A DNA stretch of 64,000 nucleotides from Pseudomonadota bacterium (GTDB lineage Bacteria; Pseudomonadota; Gammaproteobacteria; QQUJ01), in NCBI GenBank assembly GCA_008501635.1, contig QQUJ01000017.1:290254-354253 (forward strand), read 5' to 3'. Under the pieces are notes generated by a model, which saw only the letters and a program-made list of their open reading frames with translations, was not told where the DNA came from and did not search any database. Both the position numbers and the translations under genes were made by a program. Of this stretch, positions 17,456 to 25,359 are shown piece after piece; the first letter of the stretch is position 1; every line of letters begins with the position of its first letter.

Positions 17456-17458
17456 CGT

Positions 17459-18832
17459 TCAGCGCTGTTCCTTGCGGCGAAACAGCGTGACGAACTCGTA
17501 GACCATACCGATAAAGGCATTGAAGCGCGTGGCGCGAAACACGAAGTCGTGGGGCGAGATGGCACGCCGCGGTTTGCGCACCTCGCGTACCCGGCGCAGG
17601 AACAGCAGCGCTACCGTGAGGCGCGCCGCCGTGGAGATGAGAAAGATCCACAACAATGAAGTGGCCAACGTCGGGTCGCCGAACAGGGTGGCGCGGGCCG
17701 GCAGCCAATTGAGCAACGCCACACCCAGCAAGCCGCCGAGGAACACGCCGCCTGCGGTCACGATACTGTGCATGACCACGTAGCCCGAGCGTTGGCTGCG
17801 CGGCACCAGATCGAACAGCAGATTGCCCGCGCTCAGACTGAAGCCTGCCCAGCTCAGACCGGAGAGGCACTGGATCGCTATGAGATACCAGAAATTGTCC
17901 GACACGACCCACAGCGCCGGCAGCAGCGGCACCGAGAGGCTGGTCACCACCAGGATCAGACGATTGCCGAAGGCATCGCTGATGCGGCCCCAGTAGGTGA
18001 GCGTCAGAAACTGCACCAGTACCGCGGTGCCGGTGGTCATCATGAACTCAAGGTAGGTGAAGTTGAGATCGCGCAGCATGTAGACCGAGAAGAAGGGCGC
18101 CGAGATACCCACCGAGGCCTGCATCAGCGCAAAGTAGGCGGTAAACCAAAACGCGCCGGTCTGGCGTACGTTGCGGATCCATTCGCGTCCCAGGGGCACG
18201 CGCGGCAACGTGCTGCCATGCGCCGGTTCCTGCATGCGACCCAATTGATAGACCGAGATCAGGCGGGCGCTGCAGCCGATGCCGAGCAGGAGCGCAAAGC
18301 CAATTGCGGTCTGCTCCCATGCTTCGCTCACATGAAGGATCACACCGCCGGCCACCAGCGCGCTGAACGAGGTGATGGTGGTCCAGCGGGTGCGTCGCCC
18401 GAAAAAGCGCCCGCGCCGGCGTTCGGGCACCAGGTCGCCCAACCAGCTGGTCCACAGCGGGGCGGCGAGATTGGCGCCCGCGAAGTAGAGTGTGAACAAC
18501 AGCAGCAGCGTGGCGAAGACATGATCACCGGCCAACCAGATGCTGGCCAGCAAGGGCAGCAGGATCAATCCCTGCAGCAGCGCCGCACCGATGACGACGG
18601 GTTTGCGTCGGCCGACCCACTGCGCCAGCAGCGGAGCCAACAGCGCAACCAGGGTGCCGAGCAGCGCGGGGAGCGTGGCCAGTATCGCCACCTGCTGAGC
18701 CGATGCGCGCATGAACAGTGCAAACGCCGAGAAGTAGGTCTCGCTGCCACCGGCCATCACCGCGTAGGCCATCCCGTCGCGCACCGAATGGTGCAGCGTG
18801 CGGTCGAGTTCGGGGTCCTTGGAATAACGCAT
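17459..18832 (-). CDS. Major facilitator superfamily transporter
   Basis: A 457-residue protein with about 12 hydrophobic helices and the loop 2-3 motif WVGRRKPVVIG. The loop 6-7 equivalent is WGRISDAFGNRLI. I use the internal ATG at 18830-18832 (MRYSKDPELDRTLHHSVRDG); the longer frame would enter the divergent promoter and overlap nearly to the start of the TPP enzyme. The substrate is unknown. Confidence 0.82.
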   Translation of the reverse strand: MRYSKDPELDRTLHHSVRDGMAYAVMAGGSETYFSAFALFMRASAQQVAILATLPALLGTLVALLAPLLAQWVGRRKPVVIGAALLQGLILLPLLASIWLAGDHVFATLLLLFTLYFAGANLAAPLWTSWLGDLVPERRRGRFFGRRTRWTTITSFSALVAGGVILHVSEAWEQTAIGFALLLGIGCSARLISVYQLGRMQEPAHGSTLPRVPLGREWIRNVRQTGAFWFTAYFALMQASVGISAPFFSVYMLRDLNFTYLEFMMTTGTAVLVQFLTLTYWGRISDAFGNRLILVVTSLSVPLLPALWVVSDNFWYLIAIQCLSGLSWAGFSLSAGNLLFDLVPRSQRSGYVVMHSIVTAGGVFLGGLLGVALLNWLPARATLFGDPTLATSLLWIFLISTAARLTVALLFLRRVREVRKPRRAISPHDFVFRATRFNAFIGMVYEFVTLFRRKEQR

Positions 18833-18960
18833 GGCGGTGCGAGTACAGCGGTACTTGGCGGGTAGGGAATGCAGGGGGTGCAGGATACGCCCCCTGTGCA
18901 GCAATCGCCAGTAGGCTACACTTGCACGCCAGCGGTTTTTCAGTAGCGAATGGAGCGGGC

Positions 18961-20646
18961 GTGGCGACACGGCGAGCGGGTGACAGGCACGGTGGACAGG
19001 TGGTGGTGGAGCAGTTGCGGCGCCACGGATGCCGACGTGTTTACACCGTGCCGGGCGAGAGTTTTCTCGCGGTACTGGATGGGTTGCACGACGCCAACGA
19101 CATCGAAACCATCGTCTGTCGTCAGGAGGGCGGCGCGGCGATGATGGCCGAGGCGCACGGCAAGCTCACCGGCGAACCGGGCGTCTGCCTGGTCAGCCGC
19201 GGACCGGGTTGCACCAACGCCAGCGCCGGCCTGCACATCGCCCAGCAGGATTCGACACCGCTGTTGCTCATCGTCGGTCAGGTGCCGCGCTCCATGCTGG
19301 GGCGCGAGGCGTTCCAGGAGATGGACCTGGTGCAGTTCTTCACGCCCCTCGCCAAGTGGGTCGTGCAGGTGGAGGATGCCGATCGTATCCCCGAGTACAT
19401 GCGCCAGGCCTATTGTCGTGCCACCGCTGGACGTCCGGGCCCGGTGGCGCTGATCTTTCCCGAGGACATCCTGTCGCAGCTCGTTGCGGCGGCCGAAGTG
19501 GCGCCCTACCGCCGCACCGTCAGTCGCTGCGGTATCGACGATATGGAAGCGGTATTGCAGGTTCTGGAGAAGGCCGAGCGCCCGCTGGCATTGATCGGCG
19601 GGCCGGGCTGGAGTCAGGCGAGTGCCGATCATCTGGCCACCTTTGCCCAGCGCAACTCGTTGCCGGTGGCTGCCACCTTTCGCTGCCAGGATTACTTCGA
19701 TAACACCCATCCCTGCTACGTGGGCGATGTGGGTTTGGGTATCAATCCCGAACTGGCACAGCGCGTGCGCGATGCCGATCTCATCCTCGCCATCGGCGCG
19801 CGCCTGGGCGAAGCCACCACCTCCGGATATACGCTGCTCGAACCACCAGTGCCCAGGCAGCGTTTGATCCATGTCCATCCCGCGGGTGAAGAGCTGGGAC
19901 GGGTCTATCAGCCCACCGTCGCGGTACAGGCCGACAGCGCGGAGTTCGTCGCCGAGTTGGGCCGCTGCGATCTCGCCGACAGCCGGCGCTGGCGCAGTTG
20001 GCTGGAATCGGCACGCCGCGATTACGAGCAGTGGATCGTACCGCAGAAGACGCCGGGTGCATGCCGGTTGGAAGATATCGTCACCTGTCTGCGCGAAGAA
20101 CTGTCCACCGATGCCATCATCACCAATGGTGCTGGCAACTACGCAGCCTGGGTGCATCGCTACTTCCAGTATCGCCGCTACGGAACGCAGCTCGCGCCGC
20201 GCAGCGGTTCCATGGGTTACGGTCTGCCGGCCGCGGTCGCCGCCAAACTGCAGCACCCGGATCGGCCGGTGATCTGCTTCGCGGGCGACGGCTGTTACAT
20301 GATGCATGGCCAGGAACTGGCCACGGCGGTGCAGTACGGCGCAAACATCGTCGTCATCGTCGCCAATAACGGCCTGTATGGCACCATCCGCATGCACCAG
20401 GAGAAGCGCTTTCCGGGGCGAATCGTTGCGACTAAGCTCACCAATCCCGATTTTGCCGCGCTGGCGCGGAGCTACGGCGCCTTTGGCGCGACGGTGGAAC
20501 GCAGCGAAGATTTCGCCGCAGTGTTCGCGCAGGCGGTGGCGGCGGAGAAACCCGCCCTCATCGAATTGCGCACCGACCCCGAGGCGAGCACTCCCCGAAT
20601 CACGCTGACAGGTCTACAATCAAATCAACCGAATCCGCGGGTGTAG
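18961..20646 (+). CDS. Acetolactate synthase-like TPP-dependent enzyme
   Basis: A 561-residue thiamine-diphosphate enzyme of the IlvB-like family, starting at GTG 18961-18963 (VATRRAGDRHGGQVVVEQL). It has the three-domain pattern: an N-terminal PYR domain with the catalytic-type glutamate E56 in CRQEGGAAMMAEAHGK, a central domain, and a C-terminal PP domain. The metal/TPP motif GDGCYMMHGQEL...NNGLYGTIR is in the last third. No regulatory IlvN-type gene is adjacent, so a biosynthetic acetolactate synthase is less likely than a paralogue acting on another 2-oxoacid. It is divergent from the MFS gene. Confidence 0.85.
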   Translation: MATRRAGDRHGGQVVVEQLRRHGCRRVYTVPGESFLAVLDGLHDANDIETIVCRQEGGAAMMAEAHGKLTGEPGVCLVSRGPGCTNASAGLHIAQQDSTPLLLIVGQVPRSMLGREAFQEMDLVQFFTPLAKWVVQVEDADRIPEYMRQAYCRATAGRPGPVALIFPEDILSQLVAAAEVAPYRRTVSRCGIDDMEAVLQVLEKAERPLALIGGPGWSQASADHLATFAQRNSLPVAATFRCQDYFDNTHPCYVGDVGLGINPELAQRVRDADLILAIGARLGEATTSGYTLLEPPVPRQRLIHVHPAGEELGRVYQPTVAVQADSAEFVAELGRCDLADSRRWRSWLESARRDYEQWIVPQKTPGACRLEDIVTCLREELSTDAIITNGAGNYAAWVHRYFQYRRYGTQLAPRSGSMGYGLPAAVAAKLQHPDRPVICFAGDGCYMMHGQELATAVQYGANIVVIVANNGLYGTIRMHQEKRFPGRIVATKLTNPDFAALARSYGAFGATVERSEDFAAVFAQAVAAEKPALIELRTDPEASTPRITLTGLQSNQPNPRV

Positions 20647-20695
20647 GGAGACATCTTCGGCAGCAGGGTAACAATAACAAGCACCGGAGATGGTC

Positions 20696-20899
20696 ATGAC
20701 TGAAAACGCAGCTCGCTTTTGTGCCCAATGCAGCAACCCGTTCCGTTGCGGGCGCGACGACGATGGAGGTTGCTGGTGTGCGCGTGATTTCCCCGCGTTG
20801 CCGCAGATACCCGCACCGCACCTGCAGGGTTGTCTCTGCCCGGGTTGTCTGACGCTGGTTGCGACCGATTATCTCAATCAAACCGAGGGGGCGGGCTGA
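20696..20899 (+). CDS. Cysteine-rich CWC-type protein, 67 aa
   Basis: A small protein starting at ATG 20696 (CGGAG upstream), with the pattern CAQCSNPFRCG...GCWC...GCLCPGCL, eight cysteines spaced as in the cysteine-rich CWC family. This suggests a structural zinc site. The function is unknown. It opens a tight cluster of small genes (cytochrome c-like, 61-residue zinc-ribbon-like, HIT protein). Confidence 0.75.
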   Translation: MTENAARFCAQCSNPFRCGRDDDGGCWCARDFPALPQIPAPHLQGCLCPGCLTLVATDYLNQTEGAG

Positions 20900-20918
20900 C
20901 GCCTGCCGAGGAGTGAGC

Positions 20919-21257
20919 ATGGTAAAACGCAGTGAATCCATAGCGCTGGCGTTGGGGCTGGGTCTCTTTGGCTTGGCTTCGTACGTGCAGGCAGCGGGTG
21001 ACGCCAATGCCGCCAAGGGTCTGGTGGCCGACAATTGCGGCAAGTGTCACGAAACACCCTACTCCAAACCTGGCGAACGCAGTGAAGCCGTCGAAGCGCC
21101 CTCTTTCCAGGCCATGGCCAACGATTCCGCCAGTTACTCACCCGAGAAAATGCGCGCAACTCTACTGCAACCCCACTTCCCCATGCAGCAGTTCATTCTG
21201 TCGAAACGCGATATCGACAATATCATCGCCTACCTCGCCAGTTTAAAGAGGAATTGA
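20919..21257 (+). CDS. Periplasmic class I cytochrome c-like protein
   Basis: A 112-residue protein with a signal peptide (hydrophobic ALALGLGLFGLASYVQA) and one haem c site C40-x-x-C43-H44. The C-terminal helix contains DNIIAYLASLK, typical of class I cytochromes. GAGGAG lies just upstream of the ATG at 20919. The cytochrome probably carries electrons in the periplasm; its partner is not evident. The gene overlaps nothing and is followed 5 bases later by another small gene. Confidence 0.85.
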   Translation: MVKRSESIALALGLGLFGLASYVQAAGDANAAKGLVADNCGKCHETPYSKPGERSEAVEAPSFQAMANDSASYSPEKMRATLLQPHFPMQQFILSKRDIDNIIAYLASLKRN

Positions 21258-21262
21258 GCACC

Positions 21263-21448
21263 ATGGGCGATGTACTGCCATTCACCAAGCCCAGGCTGGC
21301 CGACAAGGCCAAGGGTAAGACCATGTGCCGCCATGGTTTTCACAAATGGCGTATCGACAAGAACCGTCGCTTCGAAGTGAAAGAGGGCAAGCTGCTCACG
21401 GTCTACCGCTGCGAACGCTGCGGTGCCACCAAGCACAAGGCGGAGTAG
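21263..21448 (+). CDS. Small conserved protein with a CxxC pair
   Basis: A 61-residue protein starting at ATG 21263 with GAGG upstream (GAGGAATTGAGCACC). It begins MGDVLPFTKPRLADKAKGK and carries a CRHGFH segment and a C-terminal YRCERCGATK, suggesting a metal ribbon. Its stop codon overlaps the next start by one base (TAGTG). The function is unknown. Confidence 0.75.
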   Translation: MGDVLPFTKPRLADKAKGKTMCRHGFHKWRIDKNRRFEVKEGKLLTVYRCERCGATKHKAE

Positions 21449-21879
21449 TGATCTCACCGTTTGAACTGCACCCGCGTCTGGCGACGGATACTTTTACCCT
21501 GGGTCGTTTCAAACTTTGTCGTCTGCTGTTGATGAACGATGCGCGCTTTCCGTGGTGCATTCTCGTACCCGAGCGTTCCGGCATTACCGAAATCCATACG
21601 TTGAGTGATGAGGATCAGATTCTATTGGTCCGTGAATCTTCGTTGCTGGCCTCGCGGATGACGGAGACGTTCGCGGCCGATAAGATGAATGTGGCGGCAT
21701 TGGGAAATGTGGTGTCGCAACTGCATGTGCATCATGTGGCGCGGTTTCGGACGGATGTTGCCTGGCCGGCACCGGTGTGGGGCTGTGGGGAGCCTGTGGC
21801 GTACGATGATGGGGGATTGGCTGATGCGCGAGCGAGAATCGAGACGGCATTGGCAGATGATTTGGGCGCGGCTGAATAG
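21448..21879 (+). CDS. HIT-family hydrolase
   Basis: A 143-residue HIT (histidine triad) protein that starts at GTG 21448 (MISPFELHPRLATDTF). The triad motif appears as QLHVHHVARF (H93, H95, H96), and the PERSGITEIHTL segment is family-typical. HIT proteins hydrolyse nucleotide phosphoramidates or dinucleoside polyphosphates. The longer open frame upstream runs through the preceding gene in another frame and is rejected. Confidence 0.85.
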   Translation: MISPFELHPRLATDTFTLGRFKLCRLLLMNDARFPWCILVPERSGITEIHTLSDEDQILLVRESSLLASRMTETFAADKMNVAALGNVVSQLHVHHVARFRTDVAWPAPVWGCGEPVAYDDGGLADARARIETALADDLGAAE

Positions 21880-22015
21880 CAAGACTCGCAGCGTCGATGC
21901 TGTACGCAAAATCCGGCGCTGCTATCGAACCTGCTATTCAACGTGATGGAGTGCCGGTTGGGGGCTATGCCTATCCAACGGATAACAGAATCATTAACCC
22001 GGAGTGATTACGGCT

Positions 22016-22672
22016 ATGTATGTTGAACAGATCATGACCAAAGACGTGGTGGCGGTAACCGTGGATACCGCGGTTCCTGAACTGGAACGGCTGATGCGGG
22101 AGAAGCGTATCCGTCATCTGCCGGTCATCAAGAGCAACGGAACACTGGCGGGCATCGTCAGTCACCGTGACCTGCAGCGGGTTGCTCCGTCTCCCGCATC
22201 GACCCTGTCGCAAGGCGAAGCCACCTATCTGCTGGCCAAGCTGTTGGCCGAAGAGATCATGCACAAAGAGGTGGTCACCTGCGCGCCCACCACGCTGGTC
22301 GAAGAGGCGGGCAAGCTGATGCGCCGGCAAAAGGTGGGCTCGCTGCCGGTCGTGGACAACGGCAAGCTGGTGGGGATTGTGACCGGCATGGATCTGGTCG
22401 ATTTTTTCCTCGAGATCACCGGCAGCTACCAGGAGGACTCCGCGCGCATTGCCGTACACCTCAAAGACGAGCGCGGCCGGTTGGCGGAACTGCTGACCGC
22501 CATCAATCAATTGGGTGGCAGCACTGTCAGCGTGATCACCACCACGCATCCGGATCAGGCAGGCAAACGCACCGCGATAGTCCGGTTCCGGGCCGACGAT
22601 CCCGATCAGATCATCAAAACTCTGCATGACAAGGAGTACGTATTGTTGAGCGAGGATTTGCCGAAAGGGTAG
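22016..22672 (+). CDS. CBS-pair plus ACT-domain protein
   Basis: A 218-residue protein with two CBS motifs (about residues 1-65 and 80-135; opening MYVEQIMTKDVVAVTVDT, second EEIMHKEVVTCAPTTLVEEA). A C-terminal ACT-like domain follows (about 145-205, IAVHLKDERGRLAELLTAINQLGG). CBS pairs bind adenine nucleotides and ACT domains bind small ligands such as amino acids, so a metabolic sensor is likely, as in AcuB-like proteins. A GTG four codons upstream is an alternative start. Confidence 0.85.
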   Translation: MYVEQIMTKDVVAVTVDTAVPELERLMREKRIRHLPVIKSNGTLAGIVSHRDLQRVAPSPASTLSQGEATYLLAKLLAEEIMHKEVVTCAPTTLVEEAGKLMRRQKVGSLPVVDNGKLVGIVTGMDLVDFFLEITGSYQEDSARIAVHLKDERGRLAELLTAINQLGGSTVSVITTTHPDQAGKRTAIVRFRADDPDQIIKTLHDKEYVLLSEDLPKG

Positions 22673-22727
22673 TGGGTACAGCGATCCGGAGTTGAATCGG
22701 GTTAAAAGAACATAGTCGTGGAGGTGC

Positions 22728-23603
22728 ATGATGTTCGGCGATGGTTTTGAATCGCTCAGAGTGCAAATCAGCGAAGCCGAGATACATTTGGTCCATGGCG
22801 GTTCTGGCGATCCGTTGCTGCTGCTGCACGGGTATCCGCAAACCCACGTCATGTGGCATAAAGTCGCGCCGAAACTCGCGGAACGCTTTCATGTGATCTG
22901 CCCGGATCTGCGGGGTTACGGCGACAGCTCCAAGCCGGACAGCGCTTCTGATCACACGGCTTACTCCAAGCGTGCCATGGCCGGGGACATGATCGAAGTG
23001 ATGCGTCATCTGGGCTACGATGAGTTTTTCGTGGCGGGGCATGATCGGGGCGCACGGGTGACGCACCGAATGGCTTTGGATTTTCCCGATTGCGTGCGCA
23101 AAGCGTGCGTCATGGATATCGCGCCGACGCATTACGTGTTTCGCAATACCGATCAGGAACTCGCCACCGCCTATTACCACTGGTTCTTTCTCATCCAACC
23201 CAACGGCCTGCCCGAGCGCATGATCGGCGCCGATCCGGCCTATTTTCTCACCGAGAAACTGCAACGTTGGAGCGGAGCGGACGCGGTGTTCGAGCCCGAA
23301 GCCGTGGCGGAGTACGTGCGCTGTTTCAGCAACCCGGAAACGATCCGCGCCCTATGCGAAGACTACCGCGCAGCGGCGAGTATCGATCTGGAACACGATG
23401 AAGCGGATCGTAGTCGCAAGATTCACTGCCCCTTGCTGGTGTTGTGGGGGGCGCAGGGTTTTGTGGGGCGCAAGTACGATGTGTTGGGGGTGTGGCGGGA
23501 GTATGCGGAGCAGGTTGAGGGTGGTGCACTGGCGTGCGGGCATTTTTTACCGGAGGAAGATCCAGATTCGGTGTGTCGGGAGTTGGAGAGGTTTTTTGAA
23601 TAG
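22728..23603 (+). CDS. Alpha/beta hydrolase resembling fluoroacetate dehalogenase
   Basis: A 291-residue alpha/beta hydrolase with nucleophile motif GHDRGAR. D106 is the nucleophile, and R107 and R110 match the carboxylate-binding arginines of fluoroacetate dehalogenase (FAcD). The further pocket residues also correspond with an offset of 1-2: D130 (FAcD D128), H151-W152 (H149-W150), Y213 (Y212) and the general base H272 in CGHFLPEEDP (H271). These correspondences use established FAcD numbering and my own count. Hydrolysis of haloacetates is therefore likely; epoxide hydrolases share the fold but lack this set. GGAGG lies upstream of the ATG. Confidence 0.82.
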   Translation: MMFGDGFESLRVQISEAEIHLVHGGSGDPLLLLHGYPQTHVMWHKVAPKLAERFHVICPDLRGYGDSSKPDSASDHTAYSKRAMAGDMIEVMRHLGYDEFFVAGHDRGARVTHRMALDFPDCVRKACVMDIAPTHYVFRNTDQELATAYYHWFFLIQPNGLPERMIGADPAYFLTEKLQRWSGADAVFEPEAVAEYVRCFSNPETIRALCEDYRAAASIDLEHDEADRSRKIHCPLLVLWGAQGFVGRKYDVLGVWREYAEQVEGGALACGHFLPEEDPDSVCRELERFFE

Positions 23604-24190
23604 GATGCGGCTGCGCCGCGGTTGATTGGTTGCGGGTTCTCGCACCCGCAGGCGAGGTACTTTTGTTTTGGCAAAAGTACCCAAAACCATTGTCCCGGCG
23701 TACGCGCCGCCCGTTGGGCGGTTCCCTGCGCTTCTCGCCAACGGGGGGCTCGCCAGAAGGGCCGTCCTGGCCCTACTGGCGAGGGCGTGCATCCGTGCAC
23801 GCCCCCTCACGGGCCTGATCCCCGTTGACTGCGATGCTCGGCGCTGCCGAACGGGACGGACACATCAACGGCAAAAAAGACAAAACCCAAACTCTCGGGG
23901 TGACAACTCGATGTGCCCGATCTTTCTGCAGTGGGGGTGTTGACGTTAGCCTCCCGTCGGCAGCGCCGAGTAGCGCAGGGCTGTGAGGATCAGGCCCGTC
24001 AGGGGTGAGCCAGGGAAGGCGAAGCTTTCATCGTCAGCACAGGAAGTGCTGACGATGAAACCCCTCACAGACCGAGCAACGCAGGGAACCGGCAAAGCCG
24101 GCGCGGCCGTTGGGCGCACTTTCTTTTGTCCCTTTCTTTGGGCGAGCAAAGAAAGGGACCTGCGCTGCGGGCGCGGAACCCCGCCCTAAT
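23604..24190. repeat. Large inverted intergenic repeat, no genes
   Basis: Two arms of the same repeat family lie in inverted orientation. The left arm (about 23630-23865) and right arm (about 23949-24180) share reversed copies of GTTCCCTGCG, GGGCCTGATC and CTCGGCGCTGCCGA. The arms contain perfect hairpins: 23657-23680 (9 bp), 24026-24060 (15-bp arms, TTTCATCGTCAGCAC) and 24128-24159 (13-bp arms, GTCCCTTTCTTTG). Open frames across it are artefacts. A central unique part occupies about 23866-23948. Confidence 0.75.
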
Positions 24191-24242
24191 TCAACTGCGG
24201 CGTAGCCTCACAAACCAAAAAAACGCAAACCCCCTGATGCAT

Positions 24243-24470
24243 CACAATGACCCCACCCGCGCCACCTGATCGTAAAGCCCCGGCAGCGTCCGCACCATGG
24301 CGAACGTCAAACCCCCGGCGATGGTGTTTGACACAAGCCTGGCCTGATAGAAGCTGCTGAACTGCGTTACCAGAATGACGATCATTGAAAAGATGGCGAT
24401 AACGAATGCGTTCAACAGGGAATCAGCTGTAGGATCATCGCATTGACAACGGGGATAGTGCGGATTGTGT
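24243..24470 (-). pseudogene. Chimeric scar: RND-pump fragment joined to a regulator tail
   Basis: On the minus strand, 24440 to 24300 reads through a hydrophobic segment with LLNAFVIAIFSMIVILVTQ and then FSSFYQA, characteristic of an RND efflux pump membrane helix. AGGLTFAMVRTL follows. The frame then continues into GLYDQVARVGSL and stops at 24243. That tail matches the C-terminus of the winged-helix regulator at 30118 (GLYDQAARAAASL). There is no start, and upstream an RTIPVVNAMILQLIP segment is in another frame. I read it as the remnant of a deletion that fused two genes. Confidence 0.65.
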
Positions 24471-24546
24471 GAAGACCCTGCACAACGGTGCTGAATAGAG
24501 TCATTTGGAAGCAGCAGCGGCGAGAGCCGCTATCGCGGGAGGCGGT

Positions 24547-25350
24547 ATGACAACGTCACATACAATCGATATTGGTACTCGCCGGCTTGCTCTGAACAAG
24601 CACGGGGCTCTCTTCTCGATCTTTTTTGGCGGGTTGATGGCGGTGTCGTTACCCGCGGTCGCCATCGACGTGGATGAACTGATTCGACACATCGATCGCC
24701 TCTGGCGGGGCGATACCTCCCGGGCCACGATGTCGATGTCGGTGAAGACCGAGCGCTATGAACGCACCATGACCATGGAGGCCTGGTCGCGAGGCAAGGA
24801 CTATTCGCTGGTGGTGATTCGCGAGCCGGTTAAGGATCGCGGTATCGCCACCCTGAAGGTTGAGGAGAATATCTGGAACTACCTGCCGAAAATAAACCGC
24901 GTTACCAAGGTACCCTCCAGCATGATGTCCGGTTCCTGGATGGGGAGCCATTTCACCAATGATGACCTGGTCAAGGAGAGCACCTTCGAAGACGATTACG
25001 ATGCGACCATCAGCTTCGAGGGAGAACGTGACGGGCAACGCATCTACGAGCTGACCTTTGTGGCCAAACCCGATGCGGCAGTGGTCTGGGGTAAGGTGAT
25101 AATGACGGTCGATCAGGTGTCCCTGGCACCCTACACATCACTTTATTACGATGAGGAGGGTGTGCTGATTCGCACCATGACAATGGATCAGACGCAGATG
25201 ATCGATGGCCGTGTTATACCCATGCGCATGAGCCTGCAACCGCTGGACAAGCCCGATGAGTCAACGGTAATCGTCTATCAGCAGATAGCCTTTGGCATGC
25301 CGCTGGAAGAGTCCTTCTTCTCCTTGCAAACACTCAAACGCCGTCGCTAG
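24547..25350 (+). CDS. LolA-like outer-membrane lipoprotein-sorting protein
   Basis: A 267-residue exported protein, starting at ATG 24547 (GGGAGG upstream). A hydrophobic signal (LFSIFFGGLMAVSLPAVA) is preceded by an unusually long charged N-region. The mature part has the LolA-like fold pattern with MSMSVKTERYERTMTMEAWS and NYLPKINRVTKVPSSMMSGSWMGSHF. These residues are typical of the COG2834-type sorting proteins that accompany transporters rather than of housekeeping LolA. It begins a five-gene operon with two permeases, an ATPase and a beta-barrel, so it probably carries a lipid or lipoprotein across the periplasm. Confidence 0.8.
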   Translation: MTTSHTIDIGTRRLALNKHGALFSIFFGGLMAVSLPAVAIDVDELIRHIDRLWRGDTSRATMSMSVKTERYERTMTMEAWSRGKDYSLVVIREPVKDRGIATLKVEENIWNYLPKINRVTKVPSSMMSGSWMGSHFTNDDLVKESTFEDDYDATISFEGERDGQRIYELTFVAKPDAAVVWGKVIMTVDQVSLAPYTSLYYDEEGVLIRTMTMDQTQMIDGRVIPMRMSLQPLDKPDESTVIVYQQIAFGMPLEESFFSLQTLKRRR

Positions 25351-25359
25351 GCATTGGTT

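Noticed and set aside
23622..24189. Several short frames in the gap after the dehalogenase-like gene
   Set aside because: They translate a widespread non-coding repeat family and lie in hairpin-forming sequence.
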